Source of the DNA: Opisthocomus hoazin
Lineage: Eukaryota > Chordata > Aves > Opisthocomiformes > Opisthocomidae
Assembly: GCF_030867145.1 (NCBI RefSeq)
Contig: NC_134429.1
Span: 15,624,677-15,688,676 of the forward strand
DNA: 64,000 bases
Direction: 5' to 3'
Below the pieces are notes generated by a model that made no database searches, had not been told where the DNA came from, and was given only the letters and a program-made list of their open reading frames with translations. Shown here one piece after another: positions 13,201 to 23,749 of this stretch. The number at the start of each line of letters is the position of its first letter. Within the stretch, counting starts at the first letter, position 1. Position numbers and translations under genes: made by a program.

Positions 13201-13962
13201 CCCATGAAAAGAATCTAAGCATTAGTAATATTTTAATCACAGCAGTGAGGTTTTTTCAGGAGTTTCAGAACACACGCCTATGTTTGGATATACATTAACA
13301 ATCCACTATAGAACTATTACCGTACCAGCTTTGACCTCTTCACCGCCTTCAGCAGGTTTGCTTTTGGGAGGAGTTTCCCGGGAAGAAGAATTCACCGAGC
13401 GACGGATCGGCATAGTGTCGTCTTCAACTTTCTAGAACAAGTATACATAAATCAGTACAGATACTGGAAAAAAACTAGCAAGTTTTTGAAATGGGATTAA
13501 AGGAAATCAAAGCAGCATAGATAGAAATATTCTGGCTACATTTGGGTTTTTCAGAGATTTAAAAGACAGTAACCCTCAAACCAGCTCCTTTGAAGCGTAC
13601 CAGGAGAGGACAGTTTCACATTTTACAGTTATAAAAGAAATAATTTCTTTTCAATTCCAAATCAAATGAGATCAGCATTTGAGGATTCTGATAAATACAG
13701 CATTTCAGGGAAAGCAGGGAAGGGGAAAGAGAGTGCCTACAGGGTTTATTCGACTCCCAATCAAGTATCTGACGGGCAGGGGAGAAAGAGTACCGAGTAA
13801 CCTTCAGCAGGACTGGAAGTCAAGGACTGATCCAAGGGCAAGCGTGCAGAATGGGCCAGCCCCTACCTCACTTAACTTGTCCGTGTGGATCAGCTGAGCT
13901 CCCGTTAAGAGTGGAAGCGCCTTATGATGCACGGGTTCAGCTTCAGACAGATCAGTCGCCAT
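991..13962 (-). CDS. HP1BP3: HP1BP3, heterochromatin protein 1-binding protein 3, complete coding span (12 coding exons)
   Basis: HP1BP3 is a nuclear protein related to linker histone that binds nucleosomes and HP1 and helps compact chromatin. Twelve exons with GT/AG borders join in one frame to 1680 nt (559 residues plus stop); human HP1BP3 has 553. The order is: N-terminus starting MATDLSEAEPVHHKAL, acidic Glu/Lys-rich region (residues 68-130), H15 globular domain 1 (about 161-237), domain 2 (about 258-333), domain 3 (about 343-417), a Glu/Ser tract (about 425-460), and a Lys/Pro/Ala tail like that of histone H1. Each H15 domain ends in the repeated pattern GKGASG or GKGFSG followed by T/S-F. 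The start codon at 13962-13960 is the first ATG of its exon and matches the known vertebrate N-terminus. Oddities: the PxVxL HP1-binding motif reads QQVKL here, the acidic tract is longer than in human, and the donor at 6682 is weak. The identification is firm. Confidence 0.97.
2059..2196 (-). CDS. HP1BP3: HP1BP3 coding exon 11 (acidic tract)
   Basis: Residues about 419-465. Acceptor CTTGTAG, donor GTATGG. After SPDVLYPEKQQ comes a run made almost only of Glu with Asp and Ser, coded by GAG/GAA repeats, then EEPPPKKR. The acidic run is clearly longer than the one I recall for human HP1BP3. Confidence 0.95.
3168..3279 (-). CDS. HP1BP3: HP1BP3 coding exon 10 (end of third H15 domain)
   Basis: Residues about 382-419, with HLLKRTLQKCEKNGWMEQ and then GKGFSGTFQLCFPYYP, which closes the third globular domain. 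Acceptor CCTCACAG, donor GTAAAG. Very close to the mammalian protein. Confidence 0.96.
5837..5996 (-). CDS. HP1BP3: HP1BP3 coding exon 9 (third H15 domain)
   Basis: Residues 329-382, from LKKSGEKPLLGGTLMEDA through AAMNEPKTCSTTALKKYI to NSNLQ. Acceptor AAAATAG, donor GTAAAG. It forms the first two-thirds of the third linker-histone-like domain. Confidence 0.96.
6683..6773 (-). CDS. HP1BP3: HP1BP3 coding exon 8 (second H15 domain, C-terminal part)
   Basis: Residues about 298-328, RPQLLKNALQRAVEKGQLEQ followed by ITGKGASGTFQ. The acceptor TATTTCAG is good. The donor reads CAG/GTCGGA, which keeps GT but lacks the usual purine at +3 and the G at +5. The reading frame fixes this border. Confidence 0.93.
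7542..7696 (-). CDS. HP1BP3: HP1BP3 coding exon 7 (HP1-binding motif region and second H15 domain)
   Basis: Residues 247-298. It begins KSTSASTAEQQVKLEDILPL and continues through AFTRLCEPKEASYSLIKKY to VDIR. Acceptor ATTTCAG, donor GTAGGT. The stretch QQVKL sits where human HP1BP3 has the PxVxL motif PQVKL, so the motif's first proline is absent. Confidence 0.95.
9345..9425 (-). CDS. HP1BP3: HP1BP3 coding exon 6 (end of first H15 domain)
   Basis: Residues 220-246, VKGKGASGSFVVVSNAGKTV then PKARDRK. Acceptor CTAG, donor GTGAGC, 27 whole codons. It closes the first globular domain and starts the linker. Confidence 0.95.
9984..10127 (-). CDS. HP1BP3: HP1BP3 coding exon 5 (core of first H15 domain)
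   Basis: Residues 172-219, ACFQKSGASVVAIRKYIIHK, then YPSLELERRGYLLKQALKRE and LERGIIRQ. Acceptor TTTCAG, donor GTAAGA, 48 whole codons. Nearly identical to the mammalian domain as I recall it. Confidence 0.97.
10919..10952. repeat. Perfect 9-bp inverted repeat with 16-nt loop
   Basis: ATGATGACA at 10919-10927 and its exact complement TGTCATCAT at 10944-10952, inside the HP1BP3 intron between coding exons 4 and 5. The surroundings are AT-rich and contain TAATTA. No function is known. Confidence 0.5.
11216..11375 (-). CDS. HP1BP3: HP1BP3 coding exon 4
   Basis: Residues about 118-171, DEKDQSKEKEKKVRKTIPAW then ATLSASQLARAQKQ and RPKMDAILTEAIR. Acceptor CCTAAG, donor GTAAGC. It links the acidic N-terminal region to the first H15 domain. 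Confidence 0.96.
11724..11874 (-). CDS. HP1BP3: HP1BP3 coding exon 3 (acidic region)
   Basis: Residues 68 to about 118, a low-complexity Glu/Ser/Ala region ending KSSEETKK. Acceptor CTTTAG, donor GTAAGA. The segment AASSEAEQPKEPENE aligns with the human sequence. Confidence 0.95.
13326..13431 (-). CDS. HP1BP3: HP1BP3 coding exon 2
   Basis: Residues 33-67, KVEDDTMPIRRSVNSSSRET then PPKSKPAEGGEEVKA. Acceptor TTCTAG, donor GTACGG. Conserved N-terminal segment. Confidence 0.95.
13867..13962 (-). CDS. HP1BP3: HP1BP3 coding exon 1 (start codon)
   Basis: Residues 1-32, starting MATDLSEAEPVHHKALPLLT. Donor GTAGGG. The ATG at 13962-13960 has G at +4. Two possible acceptors lie just upstream: CTAG before 13974 and CCACAG before 13996. 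The exact 5' border of this exon is therefore open. Confidence 0.94.
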
Positions 13963-15042
13963 TTAAAATAATTTCTAGCCCCAAGTGCAGGTAAGACTGT
14001 GGAGCCCCAGGTTTTAACCCCAAGGACTTTTTCCTAATGGTTTTCACAGTGCAGTGAGGAGTCAACCTAAAGTACAGAAAAGATGTGGTGTGAAAATTAA
14101 CAAAACAAAAACATCTACGTCCATGTAGCTAACAAACTAAAGATTAAAAAGAAAAGAAGGATAAATGACTTACAGCTTATGACTAACATAACTGACAATC
14201 AACACTTGCATTCAACAAAGATGCTAAAACATGTATGCAAACTTGAGTGCTATGGATGTAGCAGAAATGGTAAATGTGTAAGCCAGACCTGCAGCCTCCT
14301 CCATTAAAACATATCTGAAAGAATAAAGAGGCTCTTTAAATTAACAGAAAGCGTTAACAAAAAGCAGACATTGCACTGTGCCTAACACCAGGCATTGAGG
14401 AAACTAGTAAGTCATTCACTCTGGGTAAAAGCAGGAGCTGACACACTGATCCAGCTTCTGTCAGCCTAAGGAATTCAACCATTAAATCTGTTAGACAGAA
14501 AATAGAGACACTGGGACCGGAATCATAGCCCTCCCAGACTACACCCGATGCAATTTGTAGACATTAACGAGTTCCTGAGCAAGAAAATAGCCACCAAAAC
14601 AGTGGTCTCCATACCTTCTACAAAAAAATTACAGCTTTACAAAACTCTCCTCCCAACACATGCACAGTACTGAAGGGGTTAAGCTTAGTTTAAGCCTCAT
14701 CAGGTCTCACCCCTCACTATCATTACACTTCTACAAGCCTCTCCTACCTGTTGCCCATCCGCCTGCATCAGCCTCTCCTAAGAAGAGGTGCTCCACTATT
14801 CCCATCGCAAAGCGCAGGGTTTACTTCCTCCTTCGCTTCCTTTCGTCCCTTTAAAAGCCTCAAAAGCCAACCCTCACCTCCAGCAATCCACCAGGCCTCT
14901 CCTGTTCCATCAGGTCAAGCTCCAGACTGCCCTCTTCCCTTCCTTACAAAGAAATCCAAAGAACAGCTCCCGATTTCTACCTATTCTGGATGCTTTCTTT
15001 TACTCAGACAAGGCAGCAGACACTTACCATGAATTTTCACTT

Positions 15043-15062
15043 CCAATAGGTATTCCTATTGG
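15043..15062. repeat. Perfect 8-bp inverted repeat holding two CCAAT boxes
   Basis: CCAATAGG, four bases, then CCTATTGG. The arms give a CCAAT box on each strand. A partial direct copy (ATTCCTAT) follows at once. It lies in the 5' intron of HP1BP3. Confidence 0.5.
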
Positions 15063-15974
15063 AATTCCTATCCGAGCGCCTTCCTCTTGAACGGAGAGCT
15101 TACGTCACTCCTGGCACTGTTCTCAAGATGACTTTCACCACAGTTTCAGCACTTTGCACTGCATTCGCCATTGCAGGGGTGGATGTTCCGTACCCCATCT
15201 ATACCACCTCCATTACTCCACATTCTTGCCAAAAATACAGCCCTCCTATTACTCAGCAGTGGAGACTCCTAATCGATCGGAGGGATTCTCTCCACCTCAG
15301 TTATTTTCCCAGGCAAACCAAACCCCAGCTCGTCTGCACTGAACACTTTTATTAAACCTCCAAGCTGTGGAAGTAGTTTCCATTCAGAAACCAGGAGCAG
15401 TGAAAGAAGAGCCGAGGGTAACATGTGTTAAGATATGATAGTTCACATGGACTGGTGATGCAAGAGGCCACATCACTGTACCTCCTCCTCACATAATAAA
15501 CTAGTAAATTAATAAACTAATTCCACTGCCGCTGCAGGTGGGTGCAATGTCACATCAGGTGTGCACACCTGCAGCACAACCAAGAGACCTGAATTTCAGG
15601 AGAACTAGACACATCACTGGGCAGCGTTTCTATGGGAGATGCTCTAAGAGACATTCTTCTGGCTGGCCACCTTCAAAACGCAGCGTTCCTGACAGTGAAA
15701 AGCAGTCTACCCACTTCTGCAACATCTACGACTTCTCCTTTGACACCGAACAGTCATTCCGAAAAACGACAGCGCACCAGTCCTGTCTCTGCACCAGTAA
15801 AAGCAAATGAGTGCAACAGTGCCGGATGTTTTCTTCTGAGACAAAACAGAAAAATCAAAACACACTACATGCCAAAACCAAAATAAATGAGATGAATGAA
15901 GCTTTCTTATGAAATTTCAGGATGGGAAAAAAATACTAATGACCAATTAGAACATACGAACCACAGCCCAGCAC

Positions 15975-16037
15975 TGTTTTTGGGGGGGGTTTTTTTGGTT
16001 TTTGTTTGTTTGTTTGTTTGTTTTTTTTGGGGGGGGG
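15975..16037 (+). repeat. G/T low-complexity tract with (TTTG)n
   Basis: T and G runs around five TTTG units, ending in TTTTTTTTGGGGGGGGG. Simple sequence in the HP1BP3 5' intron. Confidence 0.8.
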
Positions 16038-18656
16038 CCTATTTTATGGGACCTTCCTCTCTCAAGTGTGGAAAGTAAGAGGAAAAATTTAAAAAATCCA
16101 TCAGGCTTCAGCTCAGCATCAAATGTTTTTTTCTAGCAAGCATAGCCTGAAGCCCCCTAAAAAAATGCCAGCATTTTGAAGTGAGTCCTAAAATACCCAA
16201 TTACAGATCCTTCCTCAGGGAAGTCGGCTGGGGGCTACAAAAGATGCTTTCCCTGGGATTACTAACACACACATACAAGCACACACTGTGGCTGACCTGG
16301 TCCTGGGTTTTATTTGTTTTTCAGCTGTGTGACCTGCACGTCACATGCATGAAAGTGTAGTACTCCCAACTTTGACTTCAAATTCCCCAGGTTGTAAAAC
16401 ACTCCTTTGCTTAGATTACCGTATAAAGTACTCGAGTCTTCTTGCTCTCAGGTGTGAACCTTAGCACAATTCACATCTTTGGTGCCTATATTACATGAAA
16501 AGAAGCCATCGTCCAGCAGAAATTCAGAGTGACCCAAACAGGAGCTTGTCGATTCCCTCTGCATTCCCATCTCCTGCTCAGAAGGCCAAGAGAATCAAAG
16601 GGGCAGGAGGATAATCTCCTATTGACTTCAAAGCACCGATATTCTTCCAGGGTAGGATCACAAGCATCAACTTGTGAAAGCATCACAGCTCAAGGACTGC
16701 TCTTGCTTAGCCTATTTCTTTCCACAGAGGGTTCAAAAGTAGCGTTCTGGACTGTGTGTGAAATGTCAGCCACAAACAGGGCTGAATTTGGTTTCTCAAA
16801 AAGATAAAGCAAAAGACTAGAAGGTTTTGCAACAGCAATGCAGCAAAACACTGGCTCCTCTCACTCCCCCCTCATATAAAACAGTGGATTTATTTAATGT
16901 AAAAACCAAGTCACCCAAACCAACTGTTACCTGAACACCCTATTTCATGTATGGGACACTAAGACATCTTTAAATGTGTACCAGAGCTACAACTGCAAGC
17001 ATTGCTCTTAATAATAAACAATAGAAAAGTAATAACTGTCATGTCAAACAAATATTGTGCTTAGAAAGTGGGAAGAGGCCACCAGTTGAGGATGCAGGTT
17101 TTCAAGGTGGTTATTGGGTAACTCTCATGCACACTTAAATCTGATCGACTGTCAGAAAAAAGCAATCACATCAGCAACGAAACAAACACCAGGATACAAA
17201 CCTTTTGAAAAAGTTGCTCGAAAGTACAGACAGTAACTTCTCACATAGCTACTTACAATGGCCTTCCTACAGGTCACTGGAACTGCAGGCTCACAGGTTC
17301 CCCAACGACCACAAACTCGTCATTTCAAAGCTGGTAATCCAGCAAGGACCTGATAAGCAATAAAACCTCCCAACTTTCCGGATTTCTAGATGAGCAGGAA
17401 TGGTTCAGAGCATCCAGTCTCCCAGCGCAGGGAGTGGCCACTAATGGGATATCTAGTCAAAGGATCACGTAGCTTTCCATGAACTGTTATGAAAAACTAC
17501 AGCAATTTCCTCCTGAGTGATCAGCACACCCTTAGGAGGAAAAAAAAGAAATAAAAGAAAGGGGGACTTCAGGGGAGACACGCACATTCTGGATAATATT
17601 TTAGAAGAGTGGATTCCCCCCACCAATGTAACAGATACAAGAACTTGGAAAAAAAAAGTTAATTTGAGACATAGTTTGGCTGACTCCTTGAATTTCTCCT
17701 GGCCATAAGATAACTCATCTTATCTCAGACTTCAGTCTAATTCAAGAGACAACATTCTGGGATGAAATCAGGTCTTGAACATGGCAAGCCAACTGTCACA
17801 CTGGCGGAAATACCGAGTCACAAGGACTCAGGGTAAGGGTGCACAGGCTCAGCGGACTGAAAACAAATACCCAACAGAAAAATGAGAAAGCATATCCAAT
17901 CTTGTGCCATTAAAGGTGTCCACTTACTGTTACATGACACATACTCCGGTGACTGATGTGCTCTTAGCCATGACTTGGTACACTGTACACAATGCAGGTC
18001 TAGAAATCAGGTCAAAAAGGGCTAGAAAAAAGTTTTTATGTTCTTGCAGATTCGAAGCCAGGGTGTCAAGGGATATAAAACCACCAACCTTACAATAAAT
18101 GCAAGCAAGAATGACTGTTTATTATCAGAAAGGCTTAAAAAGCCAAGTAACTGGATTTCAAAAACAGGCTATTGATTATTGTGCAATTATCTACTACTAT
18201 ACAATGCTGTCCTGAGCAGAAGAGCATTTAAATGTCTCAGAAGCTGCAAGAAAAAAGCAGAGGAAATGCTCATATTTTTTGCAACTCCAAATCAAACATG
18301 CCAAAATAGTACCTTCCAAACTGGAAGCCAGCCAACTTTTTCAAGGCTTCTGGCCCCCTGAGACGGTCAAAACTCTTCCCTAAAAAAACCCAGCTAAGGC
18401 AGAGGATACCTTCCCAAAAGCCTCAGTATCTACGTTGTCACAAAGTATATGATCCTGCTGGTTGATACAAATTTGCGTTTCACAAAACGTATCCTCTAAA
18501 AGTTCTCAGCTGATTGCCCATCACAGCCTGCTTCACAAAGGTGTTCCAGCATTTACCGATCTCTTTTGTTTCTGCTGTTCACTAAGCTGCCTGTTGTCTT
18601 GATTAAGTCAGACCAGTAGTTTCAACTCATTTAAAACAGCCTAAAAACATGCAGGG

Positions 18657-19292
18657 AAATCACAGAATGTTCGGGGTTGGCAGGGCCCTCTGTGGGTCAC
18701 CCAGTCCCACCCCCTGCCAAAGCAGGGTCACCCAGAGCAGGCTGCACAGCACCGCGGCCAGGCGGGGCTGGAATATCTCCAGAGAAGGAGACTCCACAGC
18801 CTCCCTGGGCAGCCTGGGCCAGGGCTCCGTCACCCTCAGAGGGAAGAAGTTCTTCCTCGGGTTCAGCTGGAGCTTCCTCTGCTTCAGTTTGTGCCCGTTG
18901 CCCCTTGTCCTGTCGCTGGGCTCTCTGGGCACCACTGAACAGAGTCTGGCCCCATCCTCCTGACCCCCACCCTGCAGATATTTAGAGGCATTTCTAAGGT
19001 CCCCTCTCAGCCTTCTCCAGGCTGAACAAGCCCAGCTCCCTCAGCCTTTCCTCGCAGCAGAGATGCTCCAGTCCCCTCCTCATCCTCTCAGCCCTCCGCT
19101 GGACTCTCTCCAGTAGCTCCTCATCTTTCTTGAACTGGGGAGCCCAGCACTGGACACAGCACTGCAGATGGGGCCTCCCCAGGGCAGAGCAGAGGGGGAG
19201 GAGAACCTCCCTCGCCCTGCTGCCCACACTCCTCTGGATGCACCCCAGGATCCCACTGGCCTTCTTGGCAACCAGGGCACGCTGCTGGCTCA
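18657..19292 (-). mobile_element. CR1 LINE fragment in HP1BP3 5' intron
   Basis: 5'-truncated CR1 in the direction of HP1BP3. Its 3' end is at the left (ATCACAGAATGTTCGGGGTT). It codes for the C-terminal end of the CR1 ORF2 product, for example [20 protein letters not shown] read on the minus strand. It stops inside the sequence found in longer copies and abuts an AT-rich stretch. Confidence 0.92.
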
Positions 19293-22200
19293 AATATCTT
19301 ATATTATTATATTATATCATTATATTCAAATATCAAATAAAATATCTTACTGAATACAGAATACACATTAGCCCCCACTTCTAATCCATCTTTGGCAACC
19401 TGCTCGGAAATTCGCTCCTGTTTCACATCTGGCTGAGCATTACCTCACAACTGGCATTCCCATCACTTTTGTTGCCATTCAACAAGTTTTGTGCTAACTT
19501 TGCCCCGATCCTGACAGCCACCAGCCGCAGCAATTTCCCAGGAGGTGTCCCGGTTAAGCGGAATTTTCAATGGCATGCCTCCCAAGTAAGCTACAAGGGC
19601 TGTATTTGCAACTCTCTTGCGGTCGAGTCTCCCAGGGATCTGTTACAGGCTATCTGAGCCCCATGCTGCTGGCAAGGATTATAAACCATCTTGTTTCAAT
19701 TAAAGAAGAAGAGTGGTCCAATACAAAGATCCCATAACTCACCACTTGCCAGGCAAGAAATTCTTTGGCTTGACTAGTGTTAGAGTTTCTACTTCCATCC
19801 ACTCGTTCCCCACACAGCCTTAAGGAGAGGAACAACAAATCCCAACTACGTTAGGGCTCAGGGGAGCACAGTGAAAATCTTTCCTACTTCTAGCTTCCAA
19901 ACACTCGCATTCCTACGGAGACTTTCTGAGATTCCACGGAGACCCCAAGAAGAGTTTTTCTAAGTCTAAAGATACATTTTCAAGGTAGCATTGAATTTGG
20001 ACCTGTGACTCCAAACACCACAAATCCAACCTGACTTACACCTTGCCTATCCAGCAAAGCAAAGATTAAACGCTGCGCTTCTACACACACAGACACTGCT
20101 TTCAACACCAAAAAAAAAAGAAAAAAAAAGGCATATTACTACAGCGAGATTGATGCTCTGCCTCCCCACCTGGGACTGAGCTCAGCGCCTCTTCTCTGCT
20201 AGGAGGTGGTAGCAGCAACTCAGTGGCAGCTCAGTCTCAACAGATAAATACACAAGTAACAACCCACGCCTCACCTCCGCTGCTCTTCACCATCAAGAAC
20301 GCCAGCTCAATATAAAAACCACTATAGGTTTCCAATTCTTTCTCCATCAATCTTTGACCCATACAGAGGACAGTAATAGCAGATCATTTCCGTGGCCTGG
20401 ATTATCTTCTCTTCCTACACCCAGGAGTTTTTCTTCACGTCCCCAGACGCACAGCCAAAGCCAGGTAGTGTGCTACTTCAATTATGCCACCGTCGTACCC
20501 AGAGACGCGCAAAAACTTCAGCTAAGTGATTAATACGAAGCAGAATTTCTGCTTGCACAGCGGTCTAAAAATAATCCCTCTCCGCAGCAATGCGCAGGAT
20601 TGTGACAGTGACAGCCTCTGTGGGACAACAGTTTTTGAACAATTTCTGGTCAGTATGGTCCATGATTCAGATTCTCCACATGCTGCCACTGACACAAGCA
20701 GTTAAGGAAAGAAACAGCCTGCACCAGAGTGCACAGGGTTCAGCTTTACGGTTAGAACAGGTTTAGGTCACTAACTTCAAACTACTCCAACATTAAAATC
20801 CACTGCTGAAAGTTTCATAGCACTGGATGAAATTGTCTTAATTCCAGGATCAACATTATGAATTTTAACAAACCACTGACACTTGAATGAAAATTTAGGC
20901 TGCTAACAGGACATATCAGGGCACAAACTTTTTATAGGCAACATCTACCTTGCTTAGATGGATTAAATTTAAAACTACTACATAAACCCTCCTCCCTAAC
21001 TATTACTTATTCAGCCATTGCTTATTATTGTATAGTACAAAACTAAACATAATAAAAGCTCTGATTTCCTTGAAATCCATACAAAATCTACTCACACCTC
21101 ACATCAGAGCCCATCAATGTAAAACTTCTTTTAGTCCCCCTCATGGAAGATAAAATCCTCAGAGAACCCTGGGTCACTTGTAACTAAACACTGACAGAAG
21201 ATTCACACATCAGTTTCCATTGAAAGGGGAAAAAAAAAAAATCTGAGAAAAAGCTATTCTGAAGACAAACATAATTCAAGCAGCTACTACCTGAGAAAAG
21301 TACACAATGCATTGAAAAGCTAATTAATTATGAGGCACACGCAGGTAAAGAAGAGAAAGGGTGCAAAAGCCAGTAGATGTTTTCAAGGCATACACACCGA
21401 GTTCCTCCCCACCAGAAATTATATGTTTTGGTTTTTTTTTCCCCTACCCACCCCTCATTTCGTAGGCCTTCCCGCTCTGTTCACCAAGCTCTAAGTCCCT
21501 CCTGAGGAAGGTAAGTGCTCTCCTGCCCAGTCCATCAAAACCTCTCCATTCTTTAACTAAACAGAAGAGACGCTTGCTAGTGATACTTTCCTCTCCTCTC
21601 ATTCCCCCTGTGCACACTGTCCTCGCATGAAAGAGCTTAAGTGTGACTTTGTTTATAAGCACGAGTACTTCTGAACCTTTCCTGCCTCAAGAAGACAGCT
21701 GCTTGCCAAAGGTTGCTGGCCAACAATTTCTTGAAGATGCTAAAAATACTAGTCCTGGTGAAAACAAACAAAAAGTCACGTGCTTGGAAATCAGAGTGCA
21801 ACCATTACTCAAAAGGCCTGATAAGAACTGAGAGGTGACACGCTTGTTAACCCAGAAACAATTCAGCGGCCGAAACTCCTGCAAAGAACAACCTGTGAAA
21901 TACTACTGATACAAGTACACTGCCAGCCTCTGCTACATTTTAAACGGCGCAAACACACCTGCAACCCCACATCGTCTAACTTCCCTTCTCCTCCAGCACA
22001 GGCTGAGCAGTCCCCTGCGATCTGCAGACACCGTGACTGTGAGAACGGAATACAGGCGGGAAGGATTTGTTCTGAACAGTGTCCCCGGGCACCACAAGCT
22101 GGTGTAGCCCCTCCGGCCTGGCAAGAGCTACACAAGTTTCCACCAGCTGAGACTTTGGTAGGCTGCTCCTCTCCCCTTAAGCCTTTGCAAGGTTTTAACC

Positions 22201-23170
22201 CAAAAACCACAGTGCGGAGCAGCAATAAGGATAACGAACTCGGAATGGAAGTCCCTCTGGAACAGTCAAATTCCAGCCTGGAATTTAACAGCCTTCTCTA
22301 GGGAGAAGCACGTGCAGTAAGGGGAGGAGGGTCATTAACATTCTTGCACAGGGCTGTGACCACCCCAGGGTCTCAGCCAGGAGCTCCGAAGCACCCAGCA
22401 GCCCCACGCTCCGGCCCGCATCCACCTCCGGCAGCACCGAGACGGATTCGGGGCTTCTTTCCGGCAGCGGAGCCACGCCGCAGTCTCGCACCGAGGTTTT
22501 TCCTCGAGCGGCCGCACTCCTCCGGCCTCCGACGAAGCGAGTTTGTGAAAGAGGGGAGAAAAAAAACCACAGCGAAGCGAGCAAAACGCAGGAAGGCTAC
22601 GGCAGGAGCTGAGGCGCTTCCTAAGTTTATAAATAGCGATTATTTAACGTGCCGCACCTCCCAGCCCCCCCCGCCGCTGACCTTCGCCCCGCGACCCCGC
22701 AGCACGCCCACCGGTGCTCACCCGGCGTCGGCGGGACGGGAGAGGCGGCCGGCACGGCCCGCGCCTCCTTTGTGAGGGCCGACGAGGGGCCGGGGGCCCG
22801 CACCCCGCCCGGCCCGGCCGCCCCGGCCCGCCGACACCCGAGGGCCCGGGCCGCCTCCTCGGGCCTAGCCGGGGGCGAGAGCCCGGCGCGCCGCGGCCCT
22901 GCCCGGGTGTGAGGCGCGGGGGGGGGGGGGGGGGGGAAAGCAGGCCGTACGGCGTGTCGCGACTCCTCACGACAGTGTGTGCCCACGTCGTCCCCCCCCC
23001 CTCGCCGAGGCCTGTCAGGCGGCGCTGAGAGGAGTTCCCGGGCCCCTCCGGCCGCCCCGCCAGGCCTCCCCCGCGCCTCACGCCTACCGGGCCCGGCCCC
23101 CCCTCGCCGCCGCCTCTTCCCCCCCGCCGCGGCGCCGGGCGGGGGGGGGGGGGGGGGGGAGGGTCACTCA

Positions 23171-23172
23171 CC
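23171..23172 (-). other. HP1BP3: Likely splice donor of HP1BP3 non-coding exon 1
   Basis: The minus strand reads GGCCTGCTG/GTGAGTGACC, a near-perfect donor, just below the YY1-like and CCAAT sites. The exon would end at 23172 and the intron begin at 23171. Inferred, without transcript support. Confidence 0.5.
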
Positions 23173-23204
23173 AGCAGGCCCAGCGGACACAAAGCGGCCC
23201 CTCT

Positions 23205-23213
23205 AATGGCGGC
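23205..23213 (+). promoter_or_regulatory. YY1-like site
   Basis: AATGGCGGC, the YY1 core motif, within 35 bases of the inferred donor. YY1 sites in CpG-island promoters often lie just downstream of the start site, which fits this position on the minus strand. Confidence 0.4.
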
Positions 23214-23330
23214 GGCGGGGGAACCGGCGGGGGGGGAGGGGGGGCGGCCGGGGCAAAGGGGCGGGGGCGGGACCGCGGGGGGGTGTGGCCGAGGCTCGCG
23301 GTGGGGGGCGGGCCGCGGCGGCGCCGCCGG

Positions 23331-23335
23331 CCAAT
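23331..23335 (+). promoter_or_regulatory. CCAAT box (NF-Y site)
   Basis: GGCCAATGGGAG has the extended NF-Y consensus. It lies about 160 bases upstream, in the minus-strand sense, of the inferred first donor, the usual distance of NF-Y sites from TATA-less start sites. Confidence 0.5.
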
Positions 23336-23427
23336 GGGAGGCCGCGGGCATTTTTCGAACGCCGGCCCCCCCCTCTCCACCCCTCCATTTCCCCTCCGCC
23401 TCCACGTCGCGCGGGAGGAGGGAGCGC

Positions 23428-23437
23428 GCGCATGCGC
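23428..23437. promoter_or_regulatory. NRF1 palindrome GCGCATGCGC
   Basis: Exact match to the palindromic NRF1 core. A second copy lies at 23570-23579. Both are upstream of the inferred HP1BP3 start. Confidence 0.5.
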
Positions 23438-23569
23438 GGTGCCGTCCCGTCCCGCCCGGCGGTCTCTCCCGCGCCGCAAACACAACGGCGGGGCGGGGCG
23501 GGGCGGGGAGGCGCGGGGCGGGGCGGCGCGGGGCGGCGCGGGGCGGGGCGCGGCTCTGCCGCCGGCCCG

Positions 23570-23579
23570 GCGCATGCGC
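23570..23579. promoter_or_regulatory. NRF1 palindrome GCGCATGCGC, second copy
   Basis: Second exact NRF1 core, 142 bases from the first. NRF1 commonly drives CpG-island housekeeping promoters. Confidence 0.5.
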
Positions 23580-23749
23580 GCTCCTCGCCGAGGCGTTCCC
23601 CGCCTCCGCCCCGTGAGGGCGCGCGAGCCGCCTCCTCCTCCTGCGTCCGGCGCCCGCGCCTGGCTTCCCTTTGCCTTAGCTGCCCGCTCTTTACCCCGCT
23701 GCCGCCCTCATTAGCTGGGTAATGTACCGCCTGCCGCAGTCGCACCGGT

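Larger units (their letters stand above)
13997..23171 (-). other. Probable 5' intron of HP1BP3
   Basis: About 9 kb lies between the start-codon exon and the CpG-island donor. It contains one CR1 copy (18657-19292), T/G- and A-rich low-complexity tracts, and an inverted repeat at 15043-15062. I see no coding exon. Further non-coding 5' exons may hide here and cannot be located from sequence alone. Confidence 0.6.
22340..23720. promoter_or_regulatory. CpG island, promoter region of HP1BP3
   Basis: Dense CpG and very high GC from about 22.34 to 23.72 kb, the only such block in the window, upstream of the HP1BP3 start codon. It carries GC boxes, tandem GGGGCGGGGC runs (about 23486-23560), a CCAAT box, a YY1-like site, two NRF1-like palindromes and two runs of 19 G. 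It is TATA-less as far as I can see, as expected for a housekeeping gene. The transcription start is inferred at about 23.20-23.30 kb. It might also be bidirectional. Confidence 0.75.

Noticed and set aside
22644-23745. Long ORFs on both strands in the GC-rich block (up to 279 codons)
   Set aside because: They are low-complexity Arg/Pro/Gly/Ala frames produced by GC-rich CpG-island sequence that has few stop codons. They overlap on both strands and match no family.
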